Source of the DNA: Melitaea cinxia
Lineage: Eukaryota > Arthropoda > Insecta > Lepidoptera > Nymphalidae
Length of the DNA stretch: 64,000 nt
Direction: 5' to 3'
NCBI RefSeq assembly: GCF_905220565.1
Contig: NC_059401.1
Location: forward strand, 3,311,001 to 3,375,000
Shown: positions 46,085 to 57,274 of the stretch, one piece after another
How the letters are laid out: every line of letters starts with the position of its first letter
Numbering within the stretch: the first letter of the stretch is position 1
The notes under the pieces: generated by a model
Database searches by the model: none
Told to the model about the DNA's origin: nothing
What the model saw: the letters and a program-made list of their open reading frames with translations, nothing else
Position numbers and translations under genes: made by a program

Positions 46085-46574
46085 TAATATATATAAAAGC
46101 GAAAGGTCACTCACTCATCACGAAATCTCCGAAACTATAACACCTACAAACTTGAAATTTGGCAGGTAGGCTCCTTATAGGACGAAGACATCCGCTAAGA
46201 ACGGATTTTACGAAACTCAACCCCTAAGGGGGTAAAACAGGGGTTGCAAGTTTGTATGAAAGTCCTATACTTTTGAAGTAAGAGACTTGAAATTGAAAAT
46301 GTATGCTCTATAGATGATGAGAAGGTGTCTAAATAATGTTTCTTTAGAAATCAACTCCCTTTTAGGGTTAAAACGGGGGATGGTAGGTTGACTCACGCAT
46401 CACGAAATCTCCGAAACTGTAACACCTACAAACTTGAAATTTGGCAGGTAGGCTCCTTATAGGGCGTAGACATCTGTTAAGAACGGATTTTACGAAACTC
46501 GACCCCTAAGGGGGTAAAACGGGGGGTGAAAGTTTGTATGAAAGTCCTATGTTTTTGAAGTAAGAGACTTGAAA

Positions 46575-47257
46575 TTTGAACAAAACTAAACAGAATAAGA
46601 ACAAAATAGAATAGAATAAGAAGAGAACAGAATAGAACAGAATAAGAACAGAATAGAATAGAACAGAACACAACAGAATAGAACAGAACAGAACAGAACA
46701 GAACAGAACAGAATAGAATAGAACAGCATAGAACAGAACAGAATAGAACAGAATAAGAACAGAACAGAATAGAATAGAACAGAATAGAATAGAACAGAAT
46801 AGTACAGAACAGAATAGAACAGAATAGAACAGAACAGAATAAGAACAGAACAGAATAAGAACAGAACAGAATAGAATAGAACAGAATAGTACAGAACAGA
46901 ATAGAACAGAATAGAACAGAACAGAATAAGAACAGAACAGAATAGAACAGAATAAGAACAGAACAGAATAGAATAGAACAGAATAAGGACAGAATAGAAT
47001 GGAACAGAACAGAATAGAATAGAATAAGAACAGAACAGAACAGAAGAGAACAGAATAGAATAGAACAGAACAGAATAGTAGAGAACAGAACAAAACTAAA
47101 CAGAGTAGAGAACAAAATAGAATAGAACAGAACAGAATAGAATAGAACAGAATAAGAAGAGAACAGAATAGAACAGAACAGAATAGAACAGAATAGAACA
47201 GAACAGAATAGTACAGAACAGAATAGAACAGAATAGAACAGAACAGAATAGAACAGA
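46575..47257. repeat. AGAAY pentamer satellite array, about 680 bp
   Basis: Tandem AGAAC and AGAAT units with occasional slips (AATAAG, AGTAC, AGAAG). The order of C and T variants itself repeats over about 100 bp: the string GTACAGAACAGAATAGAACA occurs near 46802, 46889 and 47213 in the same local context. Since 5 is not divisible by 3 and the units lack stops on the minus strand, long minus-strand frames of FCSVL/FYSIL repeats arise as an artefact. Confidence 0.95.
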
Positions 47258-47305
47258 ACTTGTGGAGGCCTGTGTCCAGCAGTGGACTGTATAGGCTGTA
47301 ATGAT
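47258..47305 (+). repeat. RTE-clade LINE tail scrap
   Basis: CTTGTGGAGGCCTGTGTCCA then GCAGTGGACTGTATAGGCTG and TAATGATTG: 48 bp of the RTE end joining the pentamer array to the third foldback module. Confidence 0.65.
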
Positions 47306-47672
47306 TGGCAGGTAGGTTTCTTATAGGACGTAGACATCCCCTAAGAAGGAATTTTACGAAACTCGACCCCTAAGGGGGTAAAACGGGGGTTGGAAGTTTG
47401 TATGAAAGTCCTATGTTTTTGAAGTAAGAGACTTGAAATTTGAAATTTATACCCTATAGATGGTGAAAAGGTGTCCAAATAACGTATTTTTAGAAAACAA
47501 ATCGAAATTAAAATATTTAACATAAAAATATTTAAGGGTCGAGTTTTGCAAAATCCGTTCTTAGAGGATGTCTACGTCCTATAAGGAGCCTACCGCCCAA
47601 ATTTCAAGTTTGTAGGTGTTATAGTCTCGGAGATTTCGTGATGAGTGATCTTTCGGTTTTATATATATATAA

Positions 47673-47900
47673 TAAAAAGGTCATTGACTCACTCATCACG
47701 AGAACTCAAAAACCGCTGGATGATCCATCCATCTAGGATGGACAAAGAAGAAATTTAGCAGGGAGGTAGATTATAGTTAGTAGACGTCCGCTAAGAACGG
47801 ATTTTGCGATATTCCACCGCTAAGGGGGTTTAATTGGGGTTGATGGTTTGTATGAGACATATACAGTAGCTATAAGTTCGCCTGATAGGTTATTTATACT
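47673..47900 (+). repeat. Diverged relative of the foldback module
   Basis: GACTCACTCATCACGAGAAC, GTCCGCTAAGAACGGATTTT and CCGCTAAGGGGGTTTAATTG follow the order of the 46120-46250 module with different spacing. It directly abuts the foldback right arm. Confidence 0.5.
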
Positions 47901-48124
47901 GCAGCCTGAAAATAAAACTAAAAATGTAGTGTATAGAGAGGTTTTATAAAAATAACTATTAAATTATACTACCTGTGCCTTTTCAAAAGTTACTCAGCGT
48001 GATAAGCATTTCAAGTGACTGAAATAAAAAAAATAAATTGCGTTAAACATCTTGATTGTAGTCGTAGTCGCGGGCAACAGTTGGTGTATTATAAAACAAA
48101 GTCTCAAAAAGTGTATGTGATCGA

Positions 48125-48242
48125 TTTCCTCAAAATCTACTGAACGGCTAAGCCGATTTTGATGACAGTTTCACTGGAAGTTTGCCGGGAAAACTTTGTA
48201 ACACACTGATTTCAAAGCGGGCGAAGCCGCGGGCACAGCTAG
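48125..48242 (+). mobile_element. Helitron-like 3' portion
   Basis: CTGAACGGCTAAGCCGATTT, TTGATGACAGTTTCACTGGA and GGGCGAAGCCGCGGGCACAG lead to CTAG at 48239-48242. The 5' part is missing or diverged. Confidence 0.5.
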
Positions 48243-48246
48243 TAAG

Positions 48247-48426
48247 TCTATATAAATAAAAATGAATGTTGCTAAGCGCATTACTCGAGAATTGCTTAAC
48301 CAATTCGGCTAATTTATTATTTTGTATGTTCCTTAAGGCCCACGGAAGGTATGAATACTAAAATTAAAATAAATATATATTTTTACTATTAACTTTTACA
48401 GAGCGAAGTCTGTCCGGGTAAGCTAG
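48247..48426 (+). mobile_element. Short Helitron-like element with both ends
   Basis: Starts TCTATATAAATAAAAATGAA and ends GCGAAGTCTGTCCGGGTAAG-CTAG (48423-48426), followed by T as expected for insertion at AT. The base before the TC is G, not A, so the 5' junction is not ideal. It is 180 bp and non-coding, placed 4 bp after the CTAG of the preceding element. Confidence 0.5.
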
Positions 48427-49799
48427 TTAAAAATATAGTTACGACCAGTACCTTGATAAGTTCATGCATACAAAATTATATAACAATATCGAATCACAGA
48501 TTGTTCGTTATTTATTATACGCTGTGAATTCTTTATTAGCTTTGATCTCGATTCTTACAAATTTATATATCTTATCGTGTAGGAAACAAGGTTTATTATG
48601 TGTCGTATTATTTTAAAGGCTATGTATAGACCGATAAACAAAAGTCGATCGCGGTGATTTCCCTCGACACTCGCAATTACGTTTAATAACGATTCCTTCT
48701 TTAGTAAAACTACGTTATACGATATAACAACATATTTTTGTAGTGTGTGTTTTTATGTTCAAGACGTTTGATTAGGATTTGTATGTAGTTGCAACGGTTT
48801 GTACTGTATTTCTTAGTAACAATGGAAATCTATTTTTCCTTTGTTTTATATTCGTTGTTATTGTTAACAGAGTAAGAAGTTTAAAATTACATAAATTTAA
48901 TGTTTACTTATATAATGAAAGTAATGAAAAATAGAGACTTTTCTTTAGTTTTTAAGACCTGTTTGTTGAAAAGGGGTTTTGTTTATAAAATATAATGTAA
49001 CGGTTTACACGAGTAGTTTATCAATAGATTGGAAATGTACCGAAGTGTAACTACATATAGAATGAAACCAAGCGGAACGTATAGTAAAACTACACATCTA
49101 TGAATAATATCTTGTGTTTGATTCGAGCATACCGAGCCACGATCGCGAATGAGTATTGAGTAAACAAAACAAAAATGTCACCGCGTATGGTAAGGTAAAC
49201 ACAAATATTTATACATTCTATCATTTCGTACCGGATGCTAGTTAAGTAAACACGTTGGAAGCGTATGCAAATTTTCTTTGCCATTTTCCACGAGACTCAG
49301 TCGATTGGAAATCAAATTTGCAATGTGGAACAGTTGATCTCGACAGGGTATAGCAGCAGTGCATAAAATGTATCATAACGATTAGATATTCACTTTTGAA
49401 CGTCCCTAGCACTTCTAGATTTAAAAATATTCATTGAATTTTGAATTAAGATTTTTCGTTGTTTTCAGAATTTATTTTCTTATACTAGGTTAGGTACTGT
49501 CCTTACCACTCGCTTAAAGCACCAAAGGAAACGCAAATGCAGATTTGACTTAAACCGCTTTTAAGTTAAGTCTTTTGCACTTGGTTTATGAGACGTCAAA
49601 ATAACTATTCGACTCCATTTTTTATTTAATATGGCACTATATTGCTAGCTACATTTGATTGCAACAAAACTTTTTACTAACCGGTTCTTATTAGATATGT
49701 GTACATAGTATAATTATGGCTAATAATTTCTAGCTACCATAAGCACTATAACTTTAAAGAAATAATTTTACCATCAAAATATTACAGTATACATAAACA
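48427..49799. other. AT-rich sequence, no gene seen
   Basis: Nothing recognised. Confidence 0.4.
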
Positions 49800-50080
49800 G
49801 AGCTGGGACAATTAGGAAAACAGCACGAGTCGCCTAATCAGATAATAGGCATTCAAAAGATCTCGAATTATTCGCTCGTTTCATTGAAAGTTTTTCTTAA
49901 AGAGCTGCGATTAATCCGCCCGTGGCCGGTAACGACCGTTATCATTAAACCGAAATGATGTTAATGAAGCACGAACAGCACTTTAGACATCACATTTAGG
50001 CCAAAATAATTTTTGGCACAACGCTTGAGCCGGTCAACGAGTAGTGTGAAGCTTAATACAGTAATAACTTCTAACTGATT
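49800..50080. promoter_or_regulatory. GC-elevated unique block, possible regulatory DNA
   Basis: Repeat-free, with CGCCCGTGGCCGGTAACG as its core. No frame of note. The role is inferred. Confidence 0.25.
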
Positions 50081-51043
50081 TGAATACATTGTCGAACACA
50101 CAAAAAGTCTTTTCTTTTCGTTTTTACTTGTTTATATAATTGGAGCAAGGAATGAGCCTAAGTACATATTTCAAAAAAAGTACAAAGACTAATGGAGGAC
50201 TCCGGAACCCTACTTTAGCTCATGTGTCAACATCTAAGATGGACAATTTTGATATTAATAATAAAAATTAAAAATACCCTGTTGTCCAGTCAATTGATAA
50301 ACATACATAATGTCAATTTTTATTCGAAGATCGCTCGAGGCGTCGTCGTACACAGATCAATTGACAATTTAAAGTGAAATCAAACAATTCGTAAATCATG
50401 TTAATTAATATCGAACCGTTATTATTGTAAGCGTAATATCATCAATAACAAATTTCATTGTTTTCCGACGTGGAAATACGAGAATAGTTGGACGGCTGTA
50501 ATTGAGTCAATACAAAGCATATACGAGTATAATTAATTACCTCCCAGCATTTAATACCTTTATTATGAACGTACGTTACGTTAACAGACGAACTTTGACG
50601 CTGATATTAGCGAGCTCAATTCTGAGTCGTAGGCTTTTGTTTGAAATTCATCTTAAGAAATATATTAATGATAATATATACTTTCTTTTGATAATATCTT
50701 TAAGAGTGTACATTTCATTTTACAATAAGACATCTTTGGTAAAAAAAAAATCTGGAGAAAAATACAATATGTTATTTTCAGATGATTACTGAACTAAGGG
50801 GTTTAACTTTGTTAAAACATCAACGTGAATGGTATACGTAGGGGTATATTTGGTACGATTTTTTTAAATTTATTTCTGAAATTAGCCTAGTTTGTAACGC
50901 TAAAATATAGAAAAATAGATTTTACTTTGTACAATTGGTAAACTCTTGAATCTTATCGTAATCGGATTATGCTCCGATGTATACATATTTATGTCAATTA
51001 ATTAGGAATTTGATCGAATACAAAAAAAAAAAAAAAATATTTA
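50081..51043. other. No gene seen
   Basis: A 96-codon frame at 50502-50792 (+) has no recognised motif. An A-run lies at about 51022. Confidence 0.35.
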
Positions 51044-51125
51044 GCTATAACAGTCGGCTGTTACCTACAACACAATCATTAAGTTGGTTACCATAGGAAC
51101 AGACGATCGTGCGTGTATGTTATAA
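51044..51125 (+). repeat. Dispersed repeat, ATTAAGTTGCTTAAC family, copy 3
   Basis: CAGTCGGCTGTTACCTACAA, CATTAAGTTGGTTACCATAG and GAACAGACGATCGTGCGTGT. It is preceded by a short A-run. Confidence 0.55.
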
Positions 51126-51892
51126 GATTATATTTCATGTATCTATATTTATAAAGACATTTCCACGCTTTCAAACTACAGTATGTATAACACGACCCCA
51201 TTAAAATATTCCTTGACAAAATACAGTGTTACTTTAAAATATGACTGTCTAGGAGTAAAAATATTACAGCGTTCGTAAAACTAACTCAGAAAGATTGTTT
51301 ACTATCGAATAATATAAAGCGAAGCTAATATTTCATCTACATATAAGCAAAAATGGTAATAAATTTACGCTTACTTAAAAAAATACCATATGCACTAAGC
51401 TATATACAAAGCCGTCATTTTACATAATCGTATTCTGATACAAAATCATATAATACGTAATCGCATTATAATTTGGTAATTTCAGAATAAATATAAGCAT
51501 AATAAGTTTCAACCATCTCCGTACTAAACATTTTTATTTATTTTATGCAAAAATTATTACAATGTATCACAATACCAAAAGTTTTTCTTTTTCTTCTTCT
51601 TCTTCTTTAGGGTTAACAGCTTTGAATGGCGCCAAACGAGCACGGATGATAACTAGCAGTTTTTAGTTAAAATAGTACCCAATGTCTGTCTACTCAGTCA
51701 TTCATTCTTAAAGATATCACCTTAATAATATCAGTAAAAAAAAAGAGTATTTGCCACGTATATGCGAAGTATCGCGGAGAGAGCTTTATAAATGACCACT
51801 GTCACGTCGTGGCGTTTGACACATTCGTTACGCTGACAGCTTCATATTTGATACTCGCATGAAGTAAAATATTACTTGTGTCATTTGAATAT
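51126..51892. other. No gene seen
   Basis: A TTC/TTCTT tract lies at 51588-51610. Otherwise unique. Confidence 0.4.
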
Positions 51893-52025
51893 CTATATAT
51901 TAATACGTGAAGCAAAAACTTTATATCCCTTTTTACGAAAATTGCGTGGACGGAAGAGTATGAAATTTCGCACACTTATAGTTTATGTACAGAAGGACTA
52001 CAGAATGCTTATATATTTTTTTAAA
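51893..52025 (+). repeat. Dispersed repeat, copy 2
   Basis: TACGTGAAGCAAAAACTTTA, then GAAAATTGCGTGGACGGAAG, then AGTATGAAATTTCGCACACT matches 28830-28936 reversed, with a 17-bp insertion relative to it. Confidence 0.55.
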
Positions 52026-52194
52026 TTGTGCGTAAAAATATATTAAATCAATAAAAAAAAAAACATTACACACACTATCATGTATTTGACACACACACGC
52101 ATATTTCTCTTTTATTATACTCTTCTTTTGTTAATTGTCAAAGTCTGTAGTAGTCAAACTGAAAAATTAAAAAAAGGTTCTATCTTTATTTATT
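52026..52194. other. No gene seen
   Basis: Short AT-rich spacer. Confidence 0.4.
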
Positions 52195-52300
52195 TATTTT
52201 ATTTATTTATTCTTAATGTACACCGAAATACAGACACATATAAAGAAAGATACAATACAAGATGTACAAAGGCGATCTTATCGCTAAATAGCGATTTCTT
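52195..52300 (-). repeat. LINE 3'-UTR relic with ATTT run
   Basis: A TTTATTTATTTATT run, then GATGTACAAAGGCGATCTTA and TCGCTAAATAGCGATTTCTT: the reverse of the AGATCGCT-GGCCGCCTTTGCA block at 411-535. Confidence 0.55.
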
Positions 52301-53904
52301 AACTTCTTTTTTTGTCATATAATAATATAGTTAATAGGTTCTTTATTTTCATAATTTTTTGGGTTTCTTTAATTAAAATTTTTAATTATGGTCGAATTTT
52401 GACCTCTGGGCGACCACTATTAAGAGTGAATAGGCATCGTCTAGACTTGAAAGCTTGACCTTAGACTGTATTACCCTTATCAAAATTTTCTGTGACAGCA
52501 GTCAAGCACAGGCCTATACAGTTATAAAAAAAAAACTAATAACGTAAGCAGGTACTTAATTCTGTATTTAAAAGTCCCTCGAAAAACAGATACAACTAAG
52601 GTTTCTATAGATTATCACAGAAACGTGAATATTTTTTAAGCCAAATATAGTTAAAAGTTTCACTTAACTTTAAGTGATCATTATAGTTAATGTCAATAAA
52701 TGCACCATAGTAGTGGTCACATATATGTTCCTGACTGTAAGAAACAAAAAAAAGAAAGTGTGGAGAGATATCAAAAGAGGGTGCGGCCCAAAGTTTTTTT
52801 TTTTTTAATATAAAGCTATAATAATACTCAGGTAAATTTTTCAGTATATAACCTGTAATTTTGGGCTTCAATAAGGTCTTACAAATAGGAGGATAGAAAC
52901 ATCTTGAACTTAAAAATTACTGCTACTTTCTTAACTCTGCATATAATTCAGGTCAAATCTTGTTTATATTAAGAAAACCATAATAAGCAAGTCCAGTAAA
53001 AAACGTAAAAAAATCTCTAGACAAAGTAATCTTAAAATATCTTAAGAACGAGTTCAGTCTTGCAAAAGCGCTGAAGGCGCTGTTTGTTTAGACTTGATGT
53101 AAATACTATGTGTTTTATTTTTAAAGGATAAGCCGAGATGATACTAATATGACTCCCAACTGTATTTTGAGAAGTTTTCTCACACAAATGCAGATAAAAT
53201 AAATCATGCGAGTACGTACTTTGAAAAAATTTCCTGCAGATATAATTGTATTATGTTTATTTATTATTTATTATTATGTATAAAAGCCTTATCTTAGCCA
53301 AATATAATTTTAAAAAATTACAAGAAAAACCTTCGAATAATTCTGTTTTTGGGCACAGTAGTTTAGAACTGTTGTTTTTATTGTTATCTTATTTTAAATC
53401 AGTTAATATTACTTAGAAATCAAAAAAGAAAAAGATGATGCGTGCAAAGTAGTCTGAATATCTCCTAAAGCAATCAGAATAGACCGAACTATTTGTCGAA
53501 TTCAATAAATAGAACAAATGGAGCGCTCGAATTGGAACTGATATGGTAACGTCGAACACGTACCTACTAGATGACCAATTTCCCATGACCTTTCTGTTTT
53601 CCCAGTATTCTTAATATTGTAACGAATCGATTCAAATTTAACGGGTCCCGCGCGAATTGCTATGAGACGTAGCCCGGAGACTCGTTAGGATAATATCGAA
53701 TACTCGACTTCGGAGTTGTCTTCATCGTGCATTTGTGTTACAGTTGTATTTGACTTTGTAAGTGAAGTTTAGATTGTAATATCGATGTTTTAGTGTATTG
53801 GATCGATTTAGTTTTAGTTGGTGTTTGATAATAAATTGTGTTTTTCTTTATATATGTACATCGAGTGCTTATCAAACACAATTACCCATGTTTGTACCCA
53901 TGTG
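52301..53904. other. No gene seen
   Basis: AT-rich. A GC-elevated unique patch sits at about 53630-53720 (ACGGGTCCCGCGCGAATTGC). Confidence 0.35.
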
Positions 53905-53947
53905 GTCGAATTGAGTAAACTGCTCCTTTTTTGAAGTCGGTTAAAAA
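53905..53947 (+). repeat. CGACTTC-bordered element, 3' end fragment
   Basis: GTGGTCGAATTGAGTAAACT then GCTCCTTTTTTGAAGTCGGT. Only the terminal 43 bases are present. Confidence 0.65.
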
Positions 53948-54126
53948 CTATAACAATTTATAAAAAGTTTAAATTCAAGTTAAATATCGCAAGTTGACAG
54001 TGACTGTAGAACGTAAGTGTGAAAGCAATATAATTTAATGTATTTAATGCATAACTTTAAACCTTATTTACAGATTGTATTATTAATAAAACTTATCCAT
54101 GCTAAATGTGCTGCCATTGAATGTTG
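53948..54126. other. No gene seen
   Basis: AT-rich spacer. Confidence 0.4.
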
Positions 54127-54233
54127 ACAGAATTCTCCAGTTGAATCAATATACAATAAATATATAAGAAACATGTATATGTATCTTGATATCAAGTTAT
54201 TGATTGTATATTGATTCAACTGGAGAATTCTGT
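54127..54233. repeat. Perfect 31-bp inverted repeat with 45-bp loop
   Basis: Positions 54127-54157 and 54203-54233 are exact reverse complements with no mismatch (arms begin ACAGAATTCTCCAG and end CTGGAGAATTCTGT). The loop contains a smaller palindrome, TTGATATCAA. TTCTGTATTAAAT is repeated in tandem at the right edge. It could be a tiny MITE, a recent inverted duplication, or a hairpin RNA source. Confidence 0.85.
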
Positions 54234-56297
54234 ATTAAATTCTGTATTAAATATATATATTGCATTTAGATTTATTTAAGGTATAAGAATAATTGACCCT
54301 TAACACAATATCTGAAAAAATTAAGTTTAATTTTTTCTATTTCGGTTCTCTTGGAATATACATTCAAACTATTAATTTCTTTACATTCTATTGTAGATAC
54401 AAAATCGTTATTAAGGTCATAGAAACAAAATGCAACAGACGAGGTTATAGCTAAACAATACTCTCTTCCAGGAATCTTTTGTAATGGAGCAAAGTGATTA
54501 ATGTGAAAGTATTTATAAAAAATACGAAAAAGTGCCCTTGGTAAATTTTTTGGTTTTATTTATTATTGTGTGTTTTTTTTTTCAGTCGCTTCTTACTGTG
54601 ACGTGTGCAACGCCGCCGAAATATCGAGAACCACAAAATAATAATCGCGATAAGTCCGTAATTTAAAATATTGATAGTGACATTTAATTTAACTTAATTT
54701 TAGTTAAACCAGTTAAGAATATTTAATTCCATACAGGTTATTTAGTAGCGAGTAAAAAAAATTTAGACCCTGCATTCTCACAATAAACACCTCGTTGCAC
54801 TAATAATGACATGTTGGTAAATCTAAGTTACCAAGTTACTATTCTAAGTTAAGGAATTTTGTCACAAAATTCACAGAATAATACTCATATCTATCACAAA
54901 AAGTAACGCAGAATAAAATCATTTATCCGAATAAATTCGAGCGGTACTAACATAAAGATTGCTAGACCTTTTCCTATTCAGCATTTTTACAACCGACCGT
55001 AGTGTGTGTGTATGTGTATGTATTACATGTGAAATGAAAACGTAACCTTCGTTATTTCGTATCATAAACTTTGCTTCTGTTGCAATTTGGGAACATTAAA
55101 GCTTAAGTTCCACATATTATAGCAGGTAATATCTATTTATATTACAAAGTCAAAATAAAAAACAAAAACTATCAAAAACTCTTTTAAATAGATAGACAAA
55201 ATAAAAGTTTTATGTTGAATTAAAATACACACATACATATTTAACAAAATTTCTGATTTGTTATTTTCATACTCTATAAAAGTCAGTTTTATTAAAAAAA
55301 GTTCATTAATTTATTCTATTTTATTTTTATTTTTTACATTAAAATATATGGCACTATATCGCCCGACAATTTTCATGAATCGCCAGCAATAGACCCGGAT
55401 TGACCGAGTCTTTCTTTCCACTACATTGTCTCATCCGGGCCGCTGGAGTCATCAATCATGCCCGGGTCGGGAGCTCACCCGGTCAAACGGCTATCACGAG
55501 ATATGCATTGTCGTTAAGGATCGCTTTAAAAATTTATCACACCATCTACTTGTGTACTGCTAGTAATTTCAGAATATTTTATAAATTTAAATATATCTAA
55601 TGTCATTTAAGTTTGATATTTAGTAGAAATGTAACAGAAGATATTATTATTCTCAAGAAATTGCTTTCAAAACACTCTATTATAGGTTATTAACTTCATT
55701 CGTTTACGGTTACTTACACGGATTTATATTTTCATCTACACGTGTAACTAAAAAAAAAATACAGTTGAAGGTCTAATTGTTTTCTATAAAAGATGGATAA
55801 AATCTTATTATATGCTATACAATATACAAATAACCATTAGATATACAAATTATTAGTCATAGGGTATTTATTACTTTCAATTTTACGAGGATCTCCGAGT
55901 AAACTAAATCGAATAACTTAAAAAAAAGTGTATTAGATCGTGTGAGTATATAAACGTTAAAACAGATTACACGGTTCGGCGGGAAAACGGTAGATTTCTT
56001 ATAGTTTTATGCCGTTTATCATGTTACTACATTTCGACCCTTGTAATGGACTGACCCGGAAGCGTCTTGCGGTGATCTTAAGACGCGGTCGCCCCGAGAC
56101 CGGGAGGTTTTAGTAGCTATAAACAGTTCGTGAATATTGTCGACTTTTGGTATGTTCTAGATCGAGTGTATTTAGCAAACACGTACCATAAAACCCACAA
56201 AGAGCTGCATTGAAAAAGAAACTAGTTTAACAATTACTTAAATATAACTTAAATGATCGTGGTGGCTGGATGAGGATTACGGAAAACTGGGATGTTT
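54234..56297. other. No gene seen
   Basis: AT-rich, with GC-elevated unique patches at about 55390-55520 and 55975-56110 (GGACTGACCCGGAAGCGTCT). No exon could be supported. Confidence 0.3.
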
Positions 56298-56372
56298 AGC
56301 GCGAACTTGGGGAGGCTTATGTTTAACAGTGGACTGCGATAGGCTGACGTGATGATGATTATGATGATGACT
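56298..56372 (+). repeat. RTE-clade LINE tail with GAT repeats
   Basis: CTTGGGGAGGCTTATGTTTA, then ACAGTGGACTGCGATAGGCT, then GATGATGATTATGATGATGA. It reads LGEAYV-stop-QWTAIG-stop before the microsatellite tail that ends RTE elements. This is the clearest tail in the window. Confidence 0.65.
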
Positions 56373-57270
56373 CGATACACTTAAAACAATGTTCTCTTAA
56401 CTTTGTACAGAAATAAATAACGTCATCATATATTCGTTGTGCTAGTTTTAAGGTTATCTTAACGTATTACTTTTTACCTCAGAACTTTCAATTCCAAAAA
56501 GGCTTACTAGAGTAAAAATAATTTTCGAAATCGGAACATTAACTTACGAAATAAACACTCTTTAATAAGGACGAGTCTTTCTTTCTCTTTTACCGTCTTC
56601 CTTTTTTGAGACATTACTATAAATAAATATTAATATAATAATAGTATATACTATAATAGTACAAGAATCTGCAGGGTCTTGTAGTGTAAACATCTTGCGG
56701 TTTACTGAGGTTGTCGCTACACTGAGCCAGTTCTGTGTTCTGTAGCTTATAAATGTAAGCGTAGCACTTCGTAGCGTTTGCATTGTGATGTGTTGTGAGG
56801 AATTTGTCGAGGATCACGGAATGTTTTGCAGCTCTCGTGAATAGAGTATGAATAGTAACTTGTTTTTTTATTAAAATTTAATATCGTATGAAAGTCGTTT
56901 CAATAATTATCTAGTTTGAAGTAGAAAATGAATAAAAAATGTGTTTTGTTAGAAAATTTTAAAATTGCGTTTGAATAATAAAATTATTTTTAAGTGTTGT
57001 AAAAACTTAATGAAATACTCGTAAATTAAAAGACAAAAAAATTTAGATAACTTTTTTGGTTTGTGACATGTTCGAATATTATATTCGATTATATTTTAAT
57101 ATAGTTCAGTCATCACATTTCGTTGAGACGGAAAACAGAATAGGTCAGGGAAAAGTTTTTTCGTATTTTCTAGTAAAAACTTGCAAAAAAATCTTTTTGG
57201 CTGTATTGTTTGTAACTGGGTAATTTTGATACCATAAAAAGGTGACATTTTAAAAATGAAATAAAAAGTA
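56373..57270. other. No gene seen
   Basis: AT-rich. The left end of the mariner element must fall in the last 150 or so bases, but I could not place its inverted repeat. Confidence 0.35.
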
Positions 57271-57274
57271 AAAA

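Larger units (their letters stand above)
46085..47672. mobile_element. Foldback element with about 140-bp inverted arms
   Basis: The left arm at 46085-46228 (TCACGAAATCTCCG, AACACCTACAAACTTGAAAT, TAAGAACGGATTTTACG) is present in reverse at 47533-47672 (AAAATCCGTTCTTAG, ATTTCAAGTTTGTAGGTGTT, CGGAGATTTCGTGATGAG), both ending in a TATATA run. Between the arms, further direct copies of the same module lie at about 46391-46575 and 47305-47520, along with the pentamer array and an RTE tail scrap. It has no coding capacity. The same module family continues, diverged, at 47673-47900. Confidence 0.65.

Noticed and set aside
46575..47257. CRISPR-like array
   Set aside because: The units are 5 bp tandem repeats without spacers, in a eukaryotic genome.
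46477..47337. 286- and 195-codon open frames on the minus strand rich in FCSVLFYS
   Set aside because: They are the translation of the AGAAY pentamer array. A 5-bp repeat without stops opens several frames at once, and the ends lie in foldback repeat DNA.
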